From NCBI GenBank assembly GCA_015066665.1, contig SVNX01000013.1, forward strand, positions 1 through 57,641: a DNA stretch of 57,641 bases. The letters run 5' to 3'. Source of the DNA: Ruminococcus sp. GTDB lineage: Bacteria > Bacillota > Clostridia > Oscillospirales > Ruminococcaceae. Below the pieces are notes generated by a model. It saw only the letters and a list, made by a program, of their open reading frames with translations, was not told where the DNA came from and did no database searches. Made by a program: the position numbers and the translations under genes. Below are positions 1 to 8,107 of this stretch, piece after piece. Numbering within the stretch: the first letter of the stretch is position 1; every line of letters begins with the position of its first letter.

Positions 1-103
1 CTGCCATTGGGTTTGTCTCAGATACAGGCCCTGTGCCTTGCGGAAGGCTTTCGCCTCCTCAAAGGGGAAGGTGTACCGGAATAAGGGCAGTTGTAAATTT
101 CGC
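1..103. other. left-edge stretch without a supported gene
   Basis: This is the sequence downstream of ppdK at the window edge. A minus-strand open frame runs off the edge (it includes the residues FPFEEAKAFRKAQ), but no start codon with a ribosome binding site is visible. It is left as unassigned, and could be the start of a gene lying outside the window. Confidence 0.4.
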
Positions 104-2731
104 TTAGCCCTGTGCGATAGCAGCCTGTGCAGCGGCCAGTCTTGCGATCGGAACACGGAAAGGAGAGCAAGATACATAGGTCAGGCCCAGCTTGTGGCAG
201 AACTCAACAGATGTCGGGTCGCCGCCGTGCTCGCCGCAGATACCAACGTGCATCTCGGGACGAACAGCCTTACCATTCTTGATAGCCATTTCCATCAGCT
301 TGCCAACGCCAGTCTGGTCGAGCTTAGCGAAGGGATCGTTCTCGAAGATCTTTGCATCATAGTAAGCGTTCAGGAACTTACCAGCATCGTCTCTGGAGAA
401 GCCATAAGTCATCTGAGTCAGATCGTTTGTACCGAAGCAGAAGAACTCAGCTTCCTTAGCGATCTCATCAGCTGTCAGGCAAGCTCTCGGGATCTCGATC
501 ATTGTACCAACTTCATACTTCAGCTCTACGCCAGCCTCAGCGATAACAGCATCAGCAGTTGCTACAACTACGTTCTTAACATACTTCAGCTCCTTGATCT
601 CGCCAACCAGGGGAATCATGATCTCAGGAACGATTGTCCAGTCGGGATGAGCCTTCTGAACATTGATAGCAGCCTTGATAACAGCCTTTGTCTGCATTGC
701 TGCAATCTCAGGATAAGTTACAGCCAGACGGCAGCCACGGTGACCCATCATGGGGTTGAACTCGTGCAGGGAAGCGATGATAGCCTTGATGTCCTCAACA
801 GTCTTGCCCTGAGCAGCAGCCAGTGCAGCGATGTCAGCTTCCTCAGTGGGAACGAATTCGTGCAGAGGCGGATCCAGGAAACGGATGGTAACAGGGCAGC
901 CTTCCAGAGCCTCGTACAGAGCCTCGAAGTCAGCCTGCTGCATGGGTTCAATCTTAGCCAGAGCAGCTTCTCTCTCTTCAACAGTATCAGCGCAGATCAT
1001 CTCACGGAATGCAGCGATTCTGTCTGCCTCGAAGAACATGTGCTCGGTACGGCACAGACCGATACCCTCAGCACCCAGCTCACGAGCCTTCTTAGCGTCA
1101 GCGGGTGTATCTGCGTTTGTACGAACCTTCAGAACTCTGTACTTGTCAGCCCAAGCCATGATTCTGCCGAACTCGCCAGCGATCTGAGCGTCAACAGTCG
1201 GGATGATGCCGTCATAGATGTTACCGGTGGAACCATCGATGGAGATGCAGTCGCCCTCGTTGAAGGTCTTGCCAGCCAGCTCGAACTTCTTGTTCTCTTC
1301 GTCCATCTTGATGTCGCCGCAGCCGGATACGCAGCATGTACCCATACCACGAGCAACTACAGCAGCGTGAGAAGTCATACCGCCGCGAACGGTCAGGATA
1401 CCCTGAGCAGACTTCATACCTGTGATATCCTCAGGAGAGGTTTCCAGACGAACCAGGATAACCTTCTCACCCTTTTCAGCCCAAGCAACAGCGTCATCAG
1501 CTGTGAATACAACCTTACCGCAAGCAGCGCCGGGGGATGCACCCAGACCCTTGCCCATGGGAGTTGCAGCCTTCAGAGCAGCAGCATCGAACTGGGGATG
1601 GAGCAGTGTGTCGAGGTTTCTGGGATCGATCATAGCAACAGCCTCTGCCTCAGATCTCATGCCTTCGTCAACGAGGTCGCAAGCGATCTTCAGAGCAGCC
1701 TGAGCTGTTCTCTTACCATTTCTTGTCTGCAGCATGTAGAGCTTCTCGTTCTCAACGGTGAACTCCATATCCTGCATGTCTCTGTAGTGGTTCTCGAGGA
1801 TCTGGCAAACTTCCTGGAACTGCTTGAATGCAGCCGGGAACTTCTCTTCCATCTGAGCGATGGGCATGGGAGTACGAACACCAGCAACTACGTCCTCGCC
1901 CTGAGCGTTTGTCAGGAACTCACCCATGAGCTTCTTCTCACCTGTAGCAGGGTCACGAGTGAACGCAACACCGGTACCGCAGTCGTCGCCCATGTTACCG
2001 AATGCCATCATCTGTACGTTTACAGCAGTACCCCAGCTGTAGGGAATGTCGTTGTCACGACGATATACGTTTGCACGGGGGTTGTCCCAGCTGCGGAATA
2101 CAGCCTTAACAGCGCCGATCAGCTGCTCCTTGGGATCGGTCGGGAAATCTGCACCGATCTTGGACTTGTACTCAGCCTTGAACTGGCCAGCCAGCTCCTT
2201 GAGGTCTTCAGCAGTCAGCTCTACGTCCTGACTTACGCCCTTCTTTTCCTTCATCTCGTCGATGAGCTCTTCGAAGTACTTCTTACCAACTTCCATAACT
2301 ACGTCAGAATACATCTGGATGAATCTTCTGTAGCAGTCCCAAGCCCATCTGGGGTTGCCGGACTTAGCGGACATGAACTCTACAACTTCCTCGTTCAGAC
2401 CGAGGTTCAGGATGGTATCCATCATACCGGGCATGGATGCACGAGCACCGGAACGAACGGAAACGAGGAGCGGATTCTCCTTGTCGCCGAACTTCTTGCC
2501 GACTCTTTCTTCCATGATCTCGATGTTCTTCATGATCTCAGCCATGATCTCATCATTGATCTGACGGCCGTCCTCATAGTACTTTGTGCAAGCCTCTGTG
2601 GAAATGGTGAAGCCCTGGGGAACAGGCAGACCCATCTTGGTCATCTCTGCCAGGTTTGCACCCTTACCGCCGAGGGTATTACGCATGGAAGCGTCGCCCT
2701 CATTGAACTGATAAACGTATTTTGTGCTCAT
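104..2731 (-). CDS. ppdK: pyruvate, phosphate dikinase
   Basis: 875 aa, the usual length for bacterial PPDK, which interconverts pyruvate + ATP + Pi and PEP + AMP + PPi in the cytosol. In anaerobes it acts with PPi-linked glycolysis. The N-terminal nucleotide-binding domain opens with GGKGANLAEM. The swivelling His domain carries GGMTSHAAVVARGMG with the phosphorylated His near residue 450. The C-terminal PEP/pyruvate barrel carries the ICGEHGGDP motif with the catalytic Cys. The start is the ATG at 2731, with GGAGG 6-7 nt upstream. The gene stands alone and is divergent from glmU. Codon use is biased to GCT, GTT and few rare codons, as in rpsP and ptsH here, which suggests high expression (inference). 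Assignment is secure. Confidence 0.98.
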   Translation of the reverse strand: MSTKYVYQFNEGDASMRNTLGGKGANLAEMTKMGLPVPQGFTISTEACTKYYEDGRQINDEIMAEIMKNIEIMEERVGKKFGDKENPLLVSVRSGARASMPGMMDTILNLGLNEEVVEFMSAKSGNPRWAWDCYRRFIQMYSDVVMEVGKKYFEELIDEMKEKKGVSQDVELTAEDLKELAGQFKAEYKSKIGADFPTDPKEQLIGAVKAVFRSWDNPRANVYRRDNDIPYSWGTAVNVQMMAFGNMGDDCGTGVAFTRDPATGEKKLMGEFLTNAQGEDVVAGVRTPMPIAQMEEKFPAAFKQFQEVCQILENHYRDMQDMEFTVENEKLYMLQTRNGKRTAQAALKIACDLVDEGMRSEAEAVAMIDPRNLDTLLHPQFDAAALKAATPMGKGLGASPGAACGKVVFTADDAVAWAEKGEKVILVRLETSPEDITGMKSAQGILTVRGGMTSHAAVVARGMGTCCVSGCGDIKMDEENKKFELAGKTFNEGDCISIDGSTGNIYDGIIPTVDAQIAGEFGRIMAWADKYRVLKVRTNADTPADAKKARELGAEGIGLCRTEHMFFEADRIAAFREMICADTVEEREAALAKIEPMQQADFEALYEALEGCPVTIRFLDPPLHEFVPTEEADIAALAAAQGKTVEDIKAIIASLHEFNPMMGHRGCRLAVTYPEIAAMQTKAVIKAAINVQKAHPDWTIVPEIMIPLVGEIKELKYVKNVVVATADAVIAEAGVELKYEVGTMIEIPRACLTADEIAKEAEFFCFGTNDLTQMTYGFSRDDAGKFLNAYYDAKIFENDPFAKLDQTGVGKLMEMAIKNGKAVRPEMHVGICGEHGGDPTSVEFCHKLGLTYVSCSPFRVPIARLAAAQAAIAQG

Positions 2732-2761
2732 TGGTTTTTACCTCCAATTAGATTTTATCCA

Positions 2762-2786
2762 AAAACGGGCACAATGATCCCGTTTT
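2762..2786 (-). promoter_or_regulatory. leader hairpin of ppdK
   Basis: Within the presumed ppdK 5' leader, AAAACGGG (2762-2769) can pair with CCCGTTTT (2779-2786). On the minus strand the 3' arm ends in a short T run. This could be a weak attenuator or a protective hairpin; function is not shown. Confidence 0.4.
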
Positions 2787-2801
2787 CAGATTTACATCTC
2801 T

Positions 2802-2830
2802 ATTATAACACACAAATCAAAAAAAAGCTA
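2802..2830 (-). promoter_or_regulatory. candidate ppdK promoter
   Basis: A perfect -10 TATAAT (plus-strand 2802-2807) faces ppdK. The -35 at the right distance is poor (TAGCTT, 2825-2830), so either an activator or an AT-rich upstream element would have to help. The predicted leader is about 65 nt. Confidence 0.5.
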
Positions 2831-2913
2831 TAGCTTTTCAGAAAAAACTTCCACGTTTTTTTATGGCAATTTTCACAAAAATTGTGAATTTTATAAAAAC
2901 TTATGAAAAAAGC

Positions 2914-2942
2914 TTGTAAAAACTGCGAAAGCGTGCGATAAT
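2914..2942 (+). promoter_or_regulatory. promoter toward the structured leader and glmU
   Basis: TTGTAA (2914-2919), a 17-nt spacer and GATAAT (2937-2942). Transcription would begin near 2949 and run through the GC-rich structured region into glmU. Confidence 0.55.
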
Positions 2943-2949
2943 ATTTAAT

Positions 2950-3150
2950 GTACGTTGTTATATAAGTGTGGGTGTGACGGAAGCGGCCGCTGCGGCTGTC
3001 CTTCGGACAGCACTGCGGAAATTGAAGAGCGGGTGGGGCTCCGGCCCCGGACCCCTGTGGGAGTGCCCCGCCTGCCGGAAACAGACATGCCGCACATCGG
3101 GTGCTCTGTCCAGTGAAAACGGAACACTGCTGTCACAGCCGCACTACAGA
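2950..3150 (+). ncRNA. structured RNA or long glmU leader, family unknown
   Basis: This roughly 200-nt GC-rich stretch has no convincing ORF but strong pairing. The 5' strand 2966-2980 can pair with 3130-3144 over 14 of 15 positions (two G-U), closing a long domain. Inside lie a hairpin with a C(UUCG)G loop (about 2995-3011) and G-rich/C-rich arms (about 3027-3080) that can pair in two alternative ways. A long terminal helix enclosing about 180 nt resembles the general plan of 6S RNA, but I see no sequence motif that proves this. It could equally be a regulatory leader of glmU. No SRP, RNase P or tmRNA signatures are present. Confidence 0.45.
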
Positions 3151-3224
3151 CATACATTTGTTTCTGCCCTCTTTCAGTGACATACAGTCAGGCAGAACAT
3201 AGATTAAATCAGGAGGAAATACAT

Positions 3225-4613
3225 ATGGATTTTGGTGTCATTCTTGCCGGCGGCAAGGGAAAGCGAATGAAGGCAAACCGCCCCAAGCCCCTCTTTGAGG
3301 TGCTGGGCAGACCCATGCTCGAATGGGTCATCCGTGCCTGTGAACAGGCTGAGGTCAAGGATCTCTGCATCATCAAGGGCTTCTGCGGTGAGCAGATCGA
3401 TGCCTATCTGAACGGCAGATATACCACCGTTCTGCAGGCGGAACAGAAAGGGACCGGCCATGCTGTACAGCAGGCGGAAGCTTTCCTCTCCGCTGATACA
3501 AACGGCCACACCCTCGTGCTCTGCGGCGATGCACCCTTCATGGATGCAGAGACCATCCGTCTCGCCAGAGAGCAGCACATCGCCGATGGCAATGCTGTGA
3601 CCGTCATCACTGCAAGTATTGCAAACCCCACAGGCTATGGCCGTATTCTCCGTACAGAGGCGGGCATTGCCGGCATCGTGGAGGAGAAGGATGCCACTGC
3701 GGAGCAGAAGGCCATCTGCGAGATCAATTCCGGCGCATACTGGTTCAAGACCGGTGCACTGCTCGAGGCCCTCAAGGCACTCGGCTGCGAGAATGCCGCA
3801 GGCGAATATTATCTGACCGATACCGTTGCCATCCTGCTCGGAAAGGGCGAGAAGGCCGGTGCATACTGCACAGAGAACACCGATGTGATTCTGGGTGCCA
3901 ACAGCCAGCGTGATCTGCTGGAGCTGAACACACTTGCCAGAATGCGTGAGATTGACAAGCATCTTGATAACGGCGTGGTGTTCACCTGCACCGACGGCAT
4001 CACCATCGAACCGGATGTACAGATCGGCGCAGGCACGGAGATCCTGCCGGGCACCATTCTGCGTGACGGCACTGTGATCGGCGAGGGCTGCACCATCGGC
4101 CCGAACTGCCTGATCGAAAAGTGCAACATCGAGGACGGCGTACGGCTGAACTATGTACAGGCCTACCAGTCCACGATCGAGAAGAACGTCAAGATCGGCC
4201 CGTTTGTACATATCCGCCCGAACAGCCACATCAAGCAGGGCGTCAAGATCGGCGACTTTGTCGAGATCAAGAACTCCACCATCGGCGAGGGCACGGCCGT
4301 GGCACATCTGACCTATGTGGGCGACAGCGATGTCGGCAAGAAGGTCAACTTCGGCTGCGGCACAGTCACCGTTAACTATGACGGCATCATCAAGAGCCGC
4401 TGCGTGATCGGCGACAACTGCTTCATCGGCTGCAATACGAACCTTGTGGCACCCGTGAAGCTCGGCAAGTATGTGTACACTGCCGCCGGCACAACCGTCA
4501 CAAAGGATGTTCCGGATTATTCTCTGGCAATCGATAGAGGTGCGATGACGGTCAAGGAGGGCTACAGCCTGAGAAAGTTCAGCAGCAAGATCGAGTATAA
4601 GGATAAGAAGTAA
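3225..4613 (+). CDS. glmU: bifunctional GlmU: GlcN-1-P acetyltransferase / GlcNAc-1-P uridyltransferase
   Basis: 462 aa, full length for GlmU, which makes UDP-GlcNAc for peptidoglycan and other cell-wall polymers. The N-terminal uridyltransferase domain (about 1-230) begins with the nucleotide-binding loop LAGGKGKRMK. A left-handed beta helix of hexapeptide repeats (about 250-450) includes NFGCGTVTVNYDG, typical of the acetyltransferase active site. The start is the ATG at 3225, with AGGAGG 8 nt upstream, rather than the longer open frame beginning at 3177. It follows a long structured leader and is 26 nt upstream of an orphan gene. Assignment is secure. Confidence 0.97.
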   Translation: MDFGVILAGGKGKRMKANRPKPLFEVLGRPMLEWVIRACEQAEVKDLCIIKGFCGEQIDAYLNGRYTTVLQAEQKGTGHAVQQAEAFLSADTNGHTLVLCGDAPFMDAETIRLAREQHIADGNAVTVITASIANPTGYGRILRTEAGIAGIVEEKDATAEQKAICEINSGAYWFKTGALLEALKALGCENAAGEYYLTDTVAILLGKGEKAGAYCTENTDVILGANSQRDLLELNTLARMREIDKHLDNGVVFTCTDGITIEPDVQIGAGTEILPGTILRDGTVIGEGCTIGPNCLIEKCNIEDGVRLNYVQAYQSTIEKNVKIGPFVHIRPNSHIKQGVKIGDFVEIKNSTIGEGTAVAHLTYVGDSDVGKKVNFGCGTVTVNYDGIIKSRCVIGDNCFIGCNTNLVAPVKLGKYVYTAAGTTVTKDVPDYSLAIDRGAMTVKEGYSLRKFSSKIEYKDKK

Positions 4614-4639
4614 GGGCGTACGACGCAGGGGTGTGACAT

Positions 4640-5899
4640 ATGGAGAACGGACATAACACTGCTGGAATCAGTCCGGAATTGCTTGCGCAATACGGCATCC
4701 GTGCAGGCTTTCTTGAAGAGAAGCCGCAGGCGGCGGCACTGCAGGAACAGGGCTATGAGCCCATGCCGGAATCGGCCTTTGGTTATCTCGGTATGCTGAT
4801 GCAGGCGATTCCGGATCTTGTGAATGGCGTTGCCTCGCAGGATACTTACCATGTGATTTATGATAAGACACTCGGTCATTTGCAAAGAGACAAGTCCGGC
4901 CGTTATTTTCGTGCAAATGTAGTAGCGTCGGGCACGAATAATGACATTGTAGAGCAGGCAGTCCTGCAGAAAGCATCGGCTGCCCCGATGGCGGTGGGCA
5001 TGATCTTCACAGCCATGTCGGCGATTACAGGGCAGTATTTCCTTGCGGAAATCAATGCGTCCCTGTCCTCGGTCGGCAGCAATGTTGAAGGGATTTATCA
5101 GTTTCTGGATACGGAAAAACGCAGCCGCCTCTGGGCAAACGAGCAGTTTTTGCGCCAGATCATGCAGTCCTTGCTGTATATACAGGAGAATGCTTATCAG
5201 AAGCAGGCGTCTTTGAACAGATTGCAGGACATCCGTATCAACAGCATGGCGGACGTGGATTTCTATGCCAGAATGATCAGCTATCGCACGGAATCACTGC
5301 CGAAGCTCGGAAGCAAGCAGGATGCCGTGGAAAAGTGCATGAAGGAAATTCATGACAAGATACCGCTGTATTACTATGCCGTATATCTTTTTGCGCTTTC
5401 CTATTATCTCGAAACAGTGCTTTCCGGCAATACTGACAGCGGCTATATTGCCTATGTAAAAGAGGAAATTCACAAAGCGGTGGCTTCGTATCAGGAACAT
5501 GTGGATTCTTTCGTGGAAAAGACGCTGCATTATCTGGAAGAGAATTATCGTCCGGATGAGATGAAAAACAGGGTTAAAAAATTCGCCGCTGTTACGCTGA
5601 CCCATTCGTTTCTGCATAATCCTGCGTTGGGCGTTGTTGTCAGCCGGATTGTGGATGAAAAATCCAAGGAGAAGAAAAAGGCAGCGCAGGAAGAAGCCAA
5701 GCGGATTCTGATCTCGGATCTGGAGAATCAGTGCGAAATTGCATCTGTTGCGGCCATTGAAAATTATCTGACACAGTATGATCTGCTGCATAATCAGAGC
5801 ACCATAGAGATTCTCTGCATGGCGGACGGCTCGTATATCAGAACAACCCCCATGCAGACAGAGCAGAATACTGTGCAGCGTGATTATGCCCGTTTGTGA
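4640..5899 (+). CDS. hypothetical 419-aa protein
   Basis: I do not recognise this protein. It is 419 aa, has no clear signal peptide, and has a small hydrophobic, Ala/Met-rich stretch around residues 115-135 (AAPMAVGMIFTAMSAITG). The rest looks largely alpha-helical and charged. A Lys/Glu-rich segment (KSKEKKKAAQEEAKR) lies near residue 345. The pattern recalls helical cytosolic or membrane-associated proteins encoded near phage or defence genes, but no motif supports a function. It starts 26 nt after glmU behind a weak SD, so it is probably co-transcribed with it. A strong htpG promoter follows. It could also be a lineage-specific gene. Confidence 0.75.
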   Translation: MENGHNTAGISPELLAQYGIRAGFLEEKPQAAALQEQGYEPMPESAFGYLGMLMQAIPDLVNGVASQDTYHVIYDKTLGHLQRDKSGRYFRANVVASGTNNDIVEQAVLQKASAAPMAVGMIFTAMSAITGQYFLAEINASLSSVGSNVEGIYQFLDTEKRSRLWANEQFLRQIMQSLLYIQENAYQKQASLNRLQDIRINSMADVDFYARMISYRTESLPKLGSKQDAVEKCMKEIHDKIPLYYYAVYLFALSYYLETVLSGNTDSGYIAYVKEEIHKAVASYQEHVDSFVEKTLHYLEENYRPDEMKNRVKKFAAVTLTHSFLHNPALGVVVSRIVDEKSKEKKKAAQEEAKRILISDLENQCEIASVAAIENYLTQYDLLHNQSTIEILCMADGSYIRTTPMQTEQNTVQRDYARL

Positions 5900-5927
5900 A
5901 AATCCCGTGAAAACTCCCGTCCCCCTA

Positions 5928-5956
5928 TTGCATTTTCATCCCGAAAGTGCTATACT
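5928..5956 (+). promoter_or_regulatory. sigma-A promoter of htpG
   Basis: TTGCAT (5928-5933), a 17-nt spacer and TATACT (5951-5956). The predicted start is near 5963, inside the CIRCE element, so HrcA bound there would block initiation. Confidence 0.85.
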
Positions 5957-5960
5957 TGAA

Positions 5961-5987
5961 TTAGCACTCTTCCGGTTAGAGTGCTAA
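5961..5987 (+). promoter_or_regulatory. CIRCE element (HrcA operator)
   Basis: The perfect inverted repeat TTAGCACTC-N9-GAGTGCTAA is the canonical CIRCE operator bound by the heat-shock repressor HrcA. It overlaps the predicted transcription start of htpG and lies about 50 nt before its ATG. hrcA itself is not in the window. Confidence 0.95.
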
Positions 5988-6036
5988 TTCTTGCCGGAAG
6001 GCAGCATCAATCTATAGAAAGAAAAGAGGATGTAAG

Positions 6037-7914
6037 ATGGAAACAAAGGCATTTCAGGCCGAGTCCAAGAAGCTCTTGGACATGATGATTCATTCGATTT
6101 ACACACATAAGGAGATCTTCCTGCGTGAGCTGATCTCCAATGCAAGCGATGCCATCGACAAGCTCTACTTCCGTTCCCTGACGGATGAGGGCGTGGGCAT
6201 GAACCGTGATGAGTTCTTCATCCGCATCGATCTCGATAAGGAAGCACGCACCATCACCATCACCGACAACGGCATCGGCATGACCGCCGAGGAGCTGGAA
6301 AACAACCTCGGCACCATCGCCAGCAGCGGTTCGCTCAAGTTCAAGACCGACAACAAGCTCGGCGAAGATCAGCAGATCATCGGCCAGTTCGGCGTCGGCT
6401 TCTACTCCGCCTTCATGGTGGCAAAGCGTGTGACCGTATATTCCAAGGCCTTCGGTCAGGATGAGGCCTACCAGTGGGCTTCCGAGGGTGTGGAGGGCTA
6501 CACCATCCAGAAGTGCGACAAGGCCGAGCACGGCACCTGCATCGTCCTCGAGCTGATGGATGACTCCGAGGAGGAGAACTACAGCGAATCCCTCGAGCAG
6601 TACCGCATTCAGGCACTCGTGAAGAGATATTCCGATTACATCCGCTTCCCCATTCAGATGGAAGTGTCCCACCGCAAGCTCAAGGACGGCACCGAGGACG
6701 AGTTCGAGACCGAAGTGACCCTCGATACCCTCAACAGCATGGTGCCCCTGTGGAGAAAGAACCGCAGCGAGCTGACCGATGACGACTACAACACCTTCTA
6801 TCAGGAGAAGTTCGTCGACTACATGCCTCCCATGGCGTACAAGCATGTGCACAATGAGGGCATGATCTCCTATGATGCACTGCTGTACATTCCTTCCAAG
6901 GCGCCCTTCGATTTCTATTCCCGTGACTATGAGAAGGGTCTGCAGCTCTACACAAACGGCGTACTGATCATGGAGAAGTGCGGCGATCTGCTGCCCGATC
7001 ATTACAGCTTTGTCCGCGGTCTTGTGGATTCCGAGGATCTGTCCCTGAACATTTCCCGTGAGATGCTCCAGCACGACCGCCAGCTCAAGCTCATCGCCAA
7101 GAGCATTGAAAAGACCATTCACAGCCAGCTGACCAGCATGCTGAAGTCCGATCGTGATAAGTACGAGCAGTTCTTCGAGGCCTTTGGTCTGCAGCTGAAG
7201 TACGGCGTATACAGCGAGTACGGCGTGCACAAGAACGAGCTGCAGGATCTGCTGCTGTTCCGTTCTTCCAGAGGCGAAAAGCCCATCACACTGGCCGAAT
7301 ATGTGGACAATATGCCCGAGGCACAGAAGGAGATCTACTATGCATCCGGCCCGAGCATCGAGCGCATTCAGGCACTGCCCCAGACGGAAGCCGTGCTGGC
7401 CAAGGGCTATGAGATCCTCTACTTCCTTGACAATGTGGATGAATTCGCTGTGAAGACCATGATGTCCTACAAGGACAAGCAGTTCAAGTCCGTTTCCGCC
7501 AATGACATCGACCTCGATACCGAGGAAGAGAAGAAGGCACTGGAGGAGAAGAAGGAAGCCAACAAGGATATGTTCGAGACCATGTGCGGCGCACTGGACG
7601 GCAAGGTGCAGAGAGTGACGATTTCGAGCCGTCTCAAGAGCCATCCCGTATGTCTGACCACTGAGGGCGATCTGACACTGGAGATGGAAAAGGTGCTTAA
7701 CGCCATGCCGACCGATAACAAGGTGCAGGCAAAGCTGGTGCTGGAAATCAATCCGGAACATCCGGTATTTGACAGACTGACTGCCCTGCACGGCACAGAT
7801 GAGGAGAAGCTGCAGAAGTACAGCAAGCTGCTGTTCAATCAGGCTCTCCTGATCGAAGGCATGCCCGTGGAAGATCCGGTGGCCTTCTCCAATCTCATTT
7901 GTGAGCTTATGTAA
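6037..7914 (+). CDS. htpG: chaperone HtpG (Hsp90)
   Basis: 625 aa, the standard length for bacterial Hsp90, an ATP-dependent cytosolic chaperone that matures client proteins. The N-terminal GHKL ATPase domain shows LRELISNASDAIDK, the DNGIGM motif, and GQFGVGFYSAFMV for the ATP lid. The middle domain carries the catalytic-loop Arg (NISREMLQ). The C-terminal dimerisation domain runs to the end. The start is the ATG at 6037, behind AAAAGAGGATG. A sigma-A promoter and a perfect CIRCE element precede it, so it is predicted to belong to the HrcA regulon. A run of hairpins follows the stop codon. Confidence 0.98.
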   Translation: METKAFQAESKKLLDMMIHSIYTHKEIFLRELISNASDAIDKLYFRSLTDEGVGMNRDEFFIRIDLDKEARTITITDNGIGMTAEELENNLGTIASSGSLKFKTDNKLGEDQQIIGQFGVGFYSAFMVAKRVTVYSKAFGQDEAYQWASEGVEGYTIQKCDKAEHGTCIVLELMDDSEEENYSESLEQYRIQALVKRYSDYIRFPIQMEVSHRKLKDGTEDEFETEVTLDTLNSMVPLWRKNRSELTDDDYNTFYQEKFVDYMPPMAYKHVHNEGMISYDALLYIPSKAPFDFYSRDYEKGLQLYTNGVLIMEKCGDLLPDHYSFVRGLVDSEDLSLNISREMLQHDRQLKLIAKSIEKTIHSQLTSMLKSDRDKYEQFFEAFGLQLKYGVYSEYGVHKNELQDLLLFRSSRGEKPITLAEYVDNMPEAQKEIYYASGPSIERIQALPQTEAVLAKGYEILYFLDNVDEFAVKTMMSYKDKQFKSVSANDIDLDTEEEKKALEEKKEANKDMFETMCGALDGKVQRVTISSRLKSHPVCLTTEGDLTLEMEKVLNAMPTDNKVQAKLVLEINPEHPVFDRLTALHGTDEEKLQKYSKLLFNQALLIEGMPVEDPVAFSNLICELM

Positions 7915-7918
7915 GCAT

Positions 7919-7970
7919 GCAGGGGGCGCTGCCCCCTGACCCCCGCCAAAGGGATGTGATCCCTTTGGAA
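7919..7970 (+). repeat. interspersed repeat, module B copy 1
   Basis: Two hairpins in tandem. AGGGGGC/GCCCCCT spans 7921-7937, and a 10-bp stem CCAAAGGGAT/ATCCCTTTGG with a GTG loop spans 7946-7968. The second hairpin is identical over 23 nt to 54230-54252, and a half copy occurs in reverse at 8724-8755. It lies just after the htpG stop codon and could also serve as a 3' mRNA hairpin. Confidence 0.75.
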
Positions 7971-7979
7971 TCCCATGGC

Positions 7980-8074
7980 GTTTTACCGATTGCCCCATAA
8001 AGGGACAATCGGTAAAACCTTGCGATTGCAAGAATTGCATTCTTGGGCGAAAAACAGGAAACAGCGTTCCTGCA
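7980..8074 (+). repeat. cluster of three further hairpins between htpG and the GtrA gene
   Basis: GTTTTACCGATTG (7980-7992) pairs with 8006-8018, and after one mismatch CCC/GGG extends the stem to about 17 bp. Then follow CAAGAAT/ATTCTTG (about 8029-8045) and CAGGAA/TTCCTG (about 8056-8073). With the two module B hairpins this makes five stems in about 150 nt. No T tract follows any of them, so they are not classical terminators. Confidence 0.6.
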
Positions 8075-8107
8075 GCCTAATGAATCACAAAAGAAAGGAA
8101 AACAAGT

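Noticed and set aside
38-2833. Very long plus-strand open frame opposite ppdK
   Set aside because: It is antisense to a clear full-length PPDK, lacks an SD and has unlikely composition (Leu/Ser/Val-rich shadow).
2872-2888. Rex operator upstream of ppdK
   Set aside because: The half sites are in the reverse arrangement with a 3-nt gap, so it does not match the consensus.
2950-3150. SRP RNA, RNase P RNA or tmRNA
   Set aside because: The conserved sequence blocks of each are absent.
6007-8040. Antisense frame opposite htpG
   Set aside because: Shadow of the conserved Hsp90 gene with no ribosome binding site.
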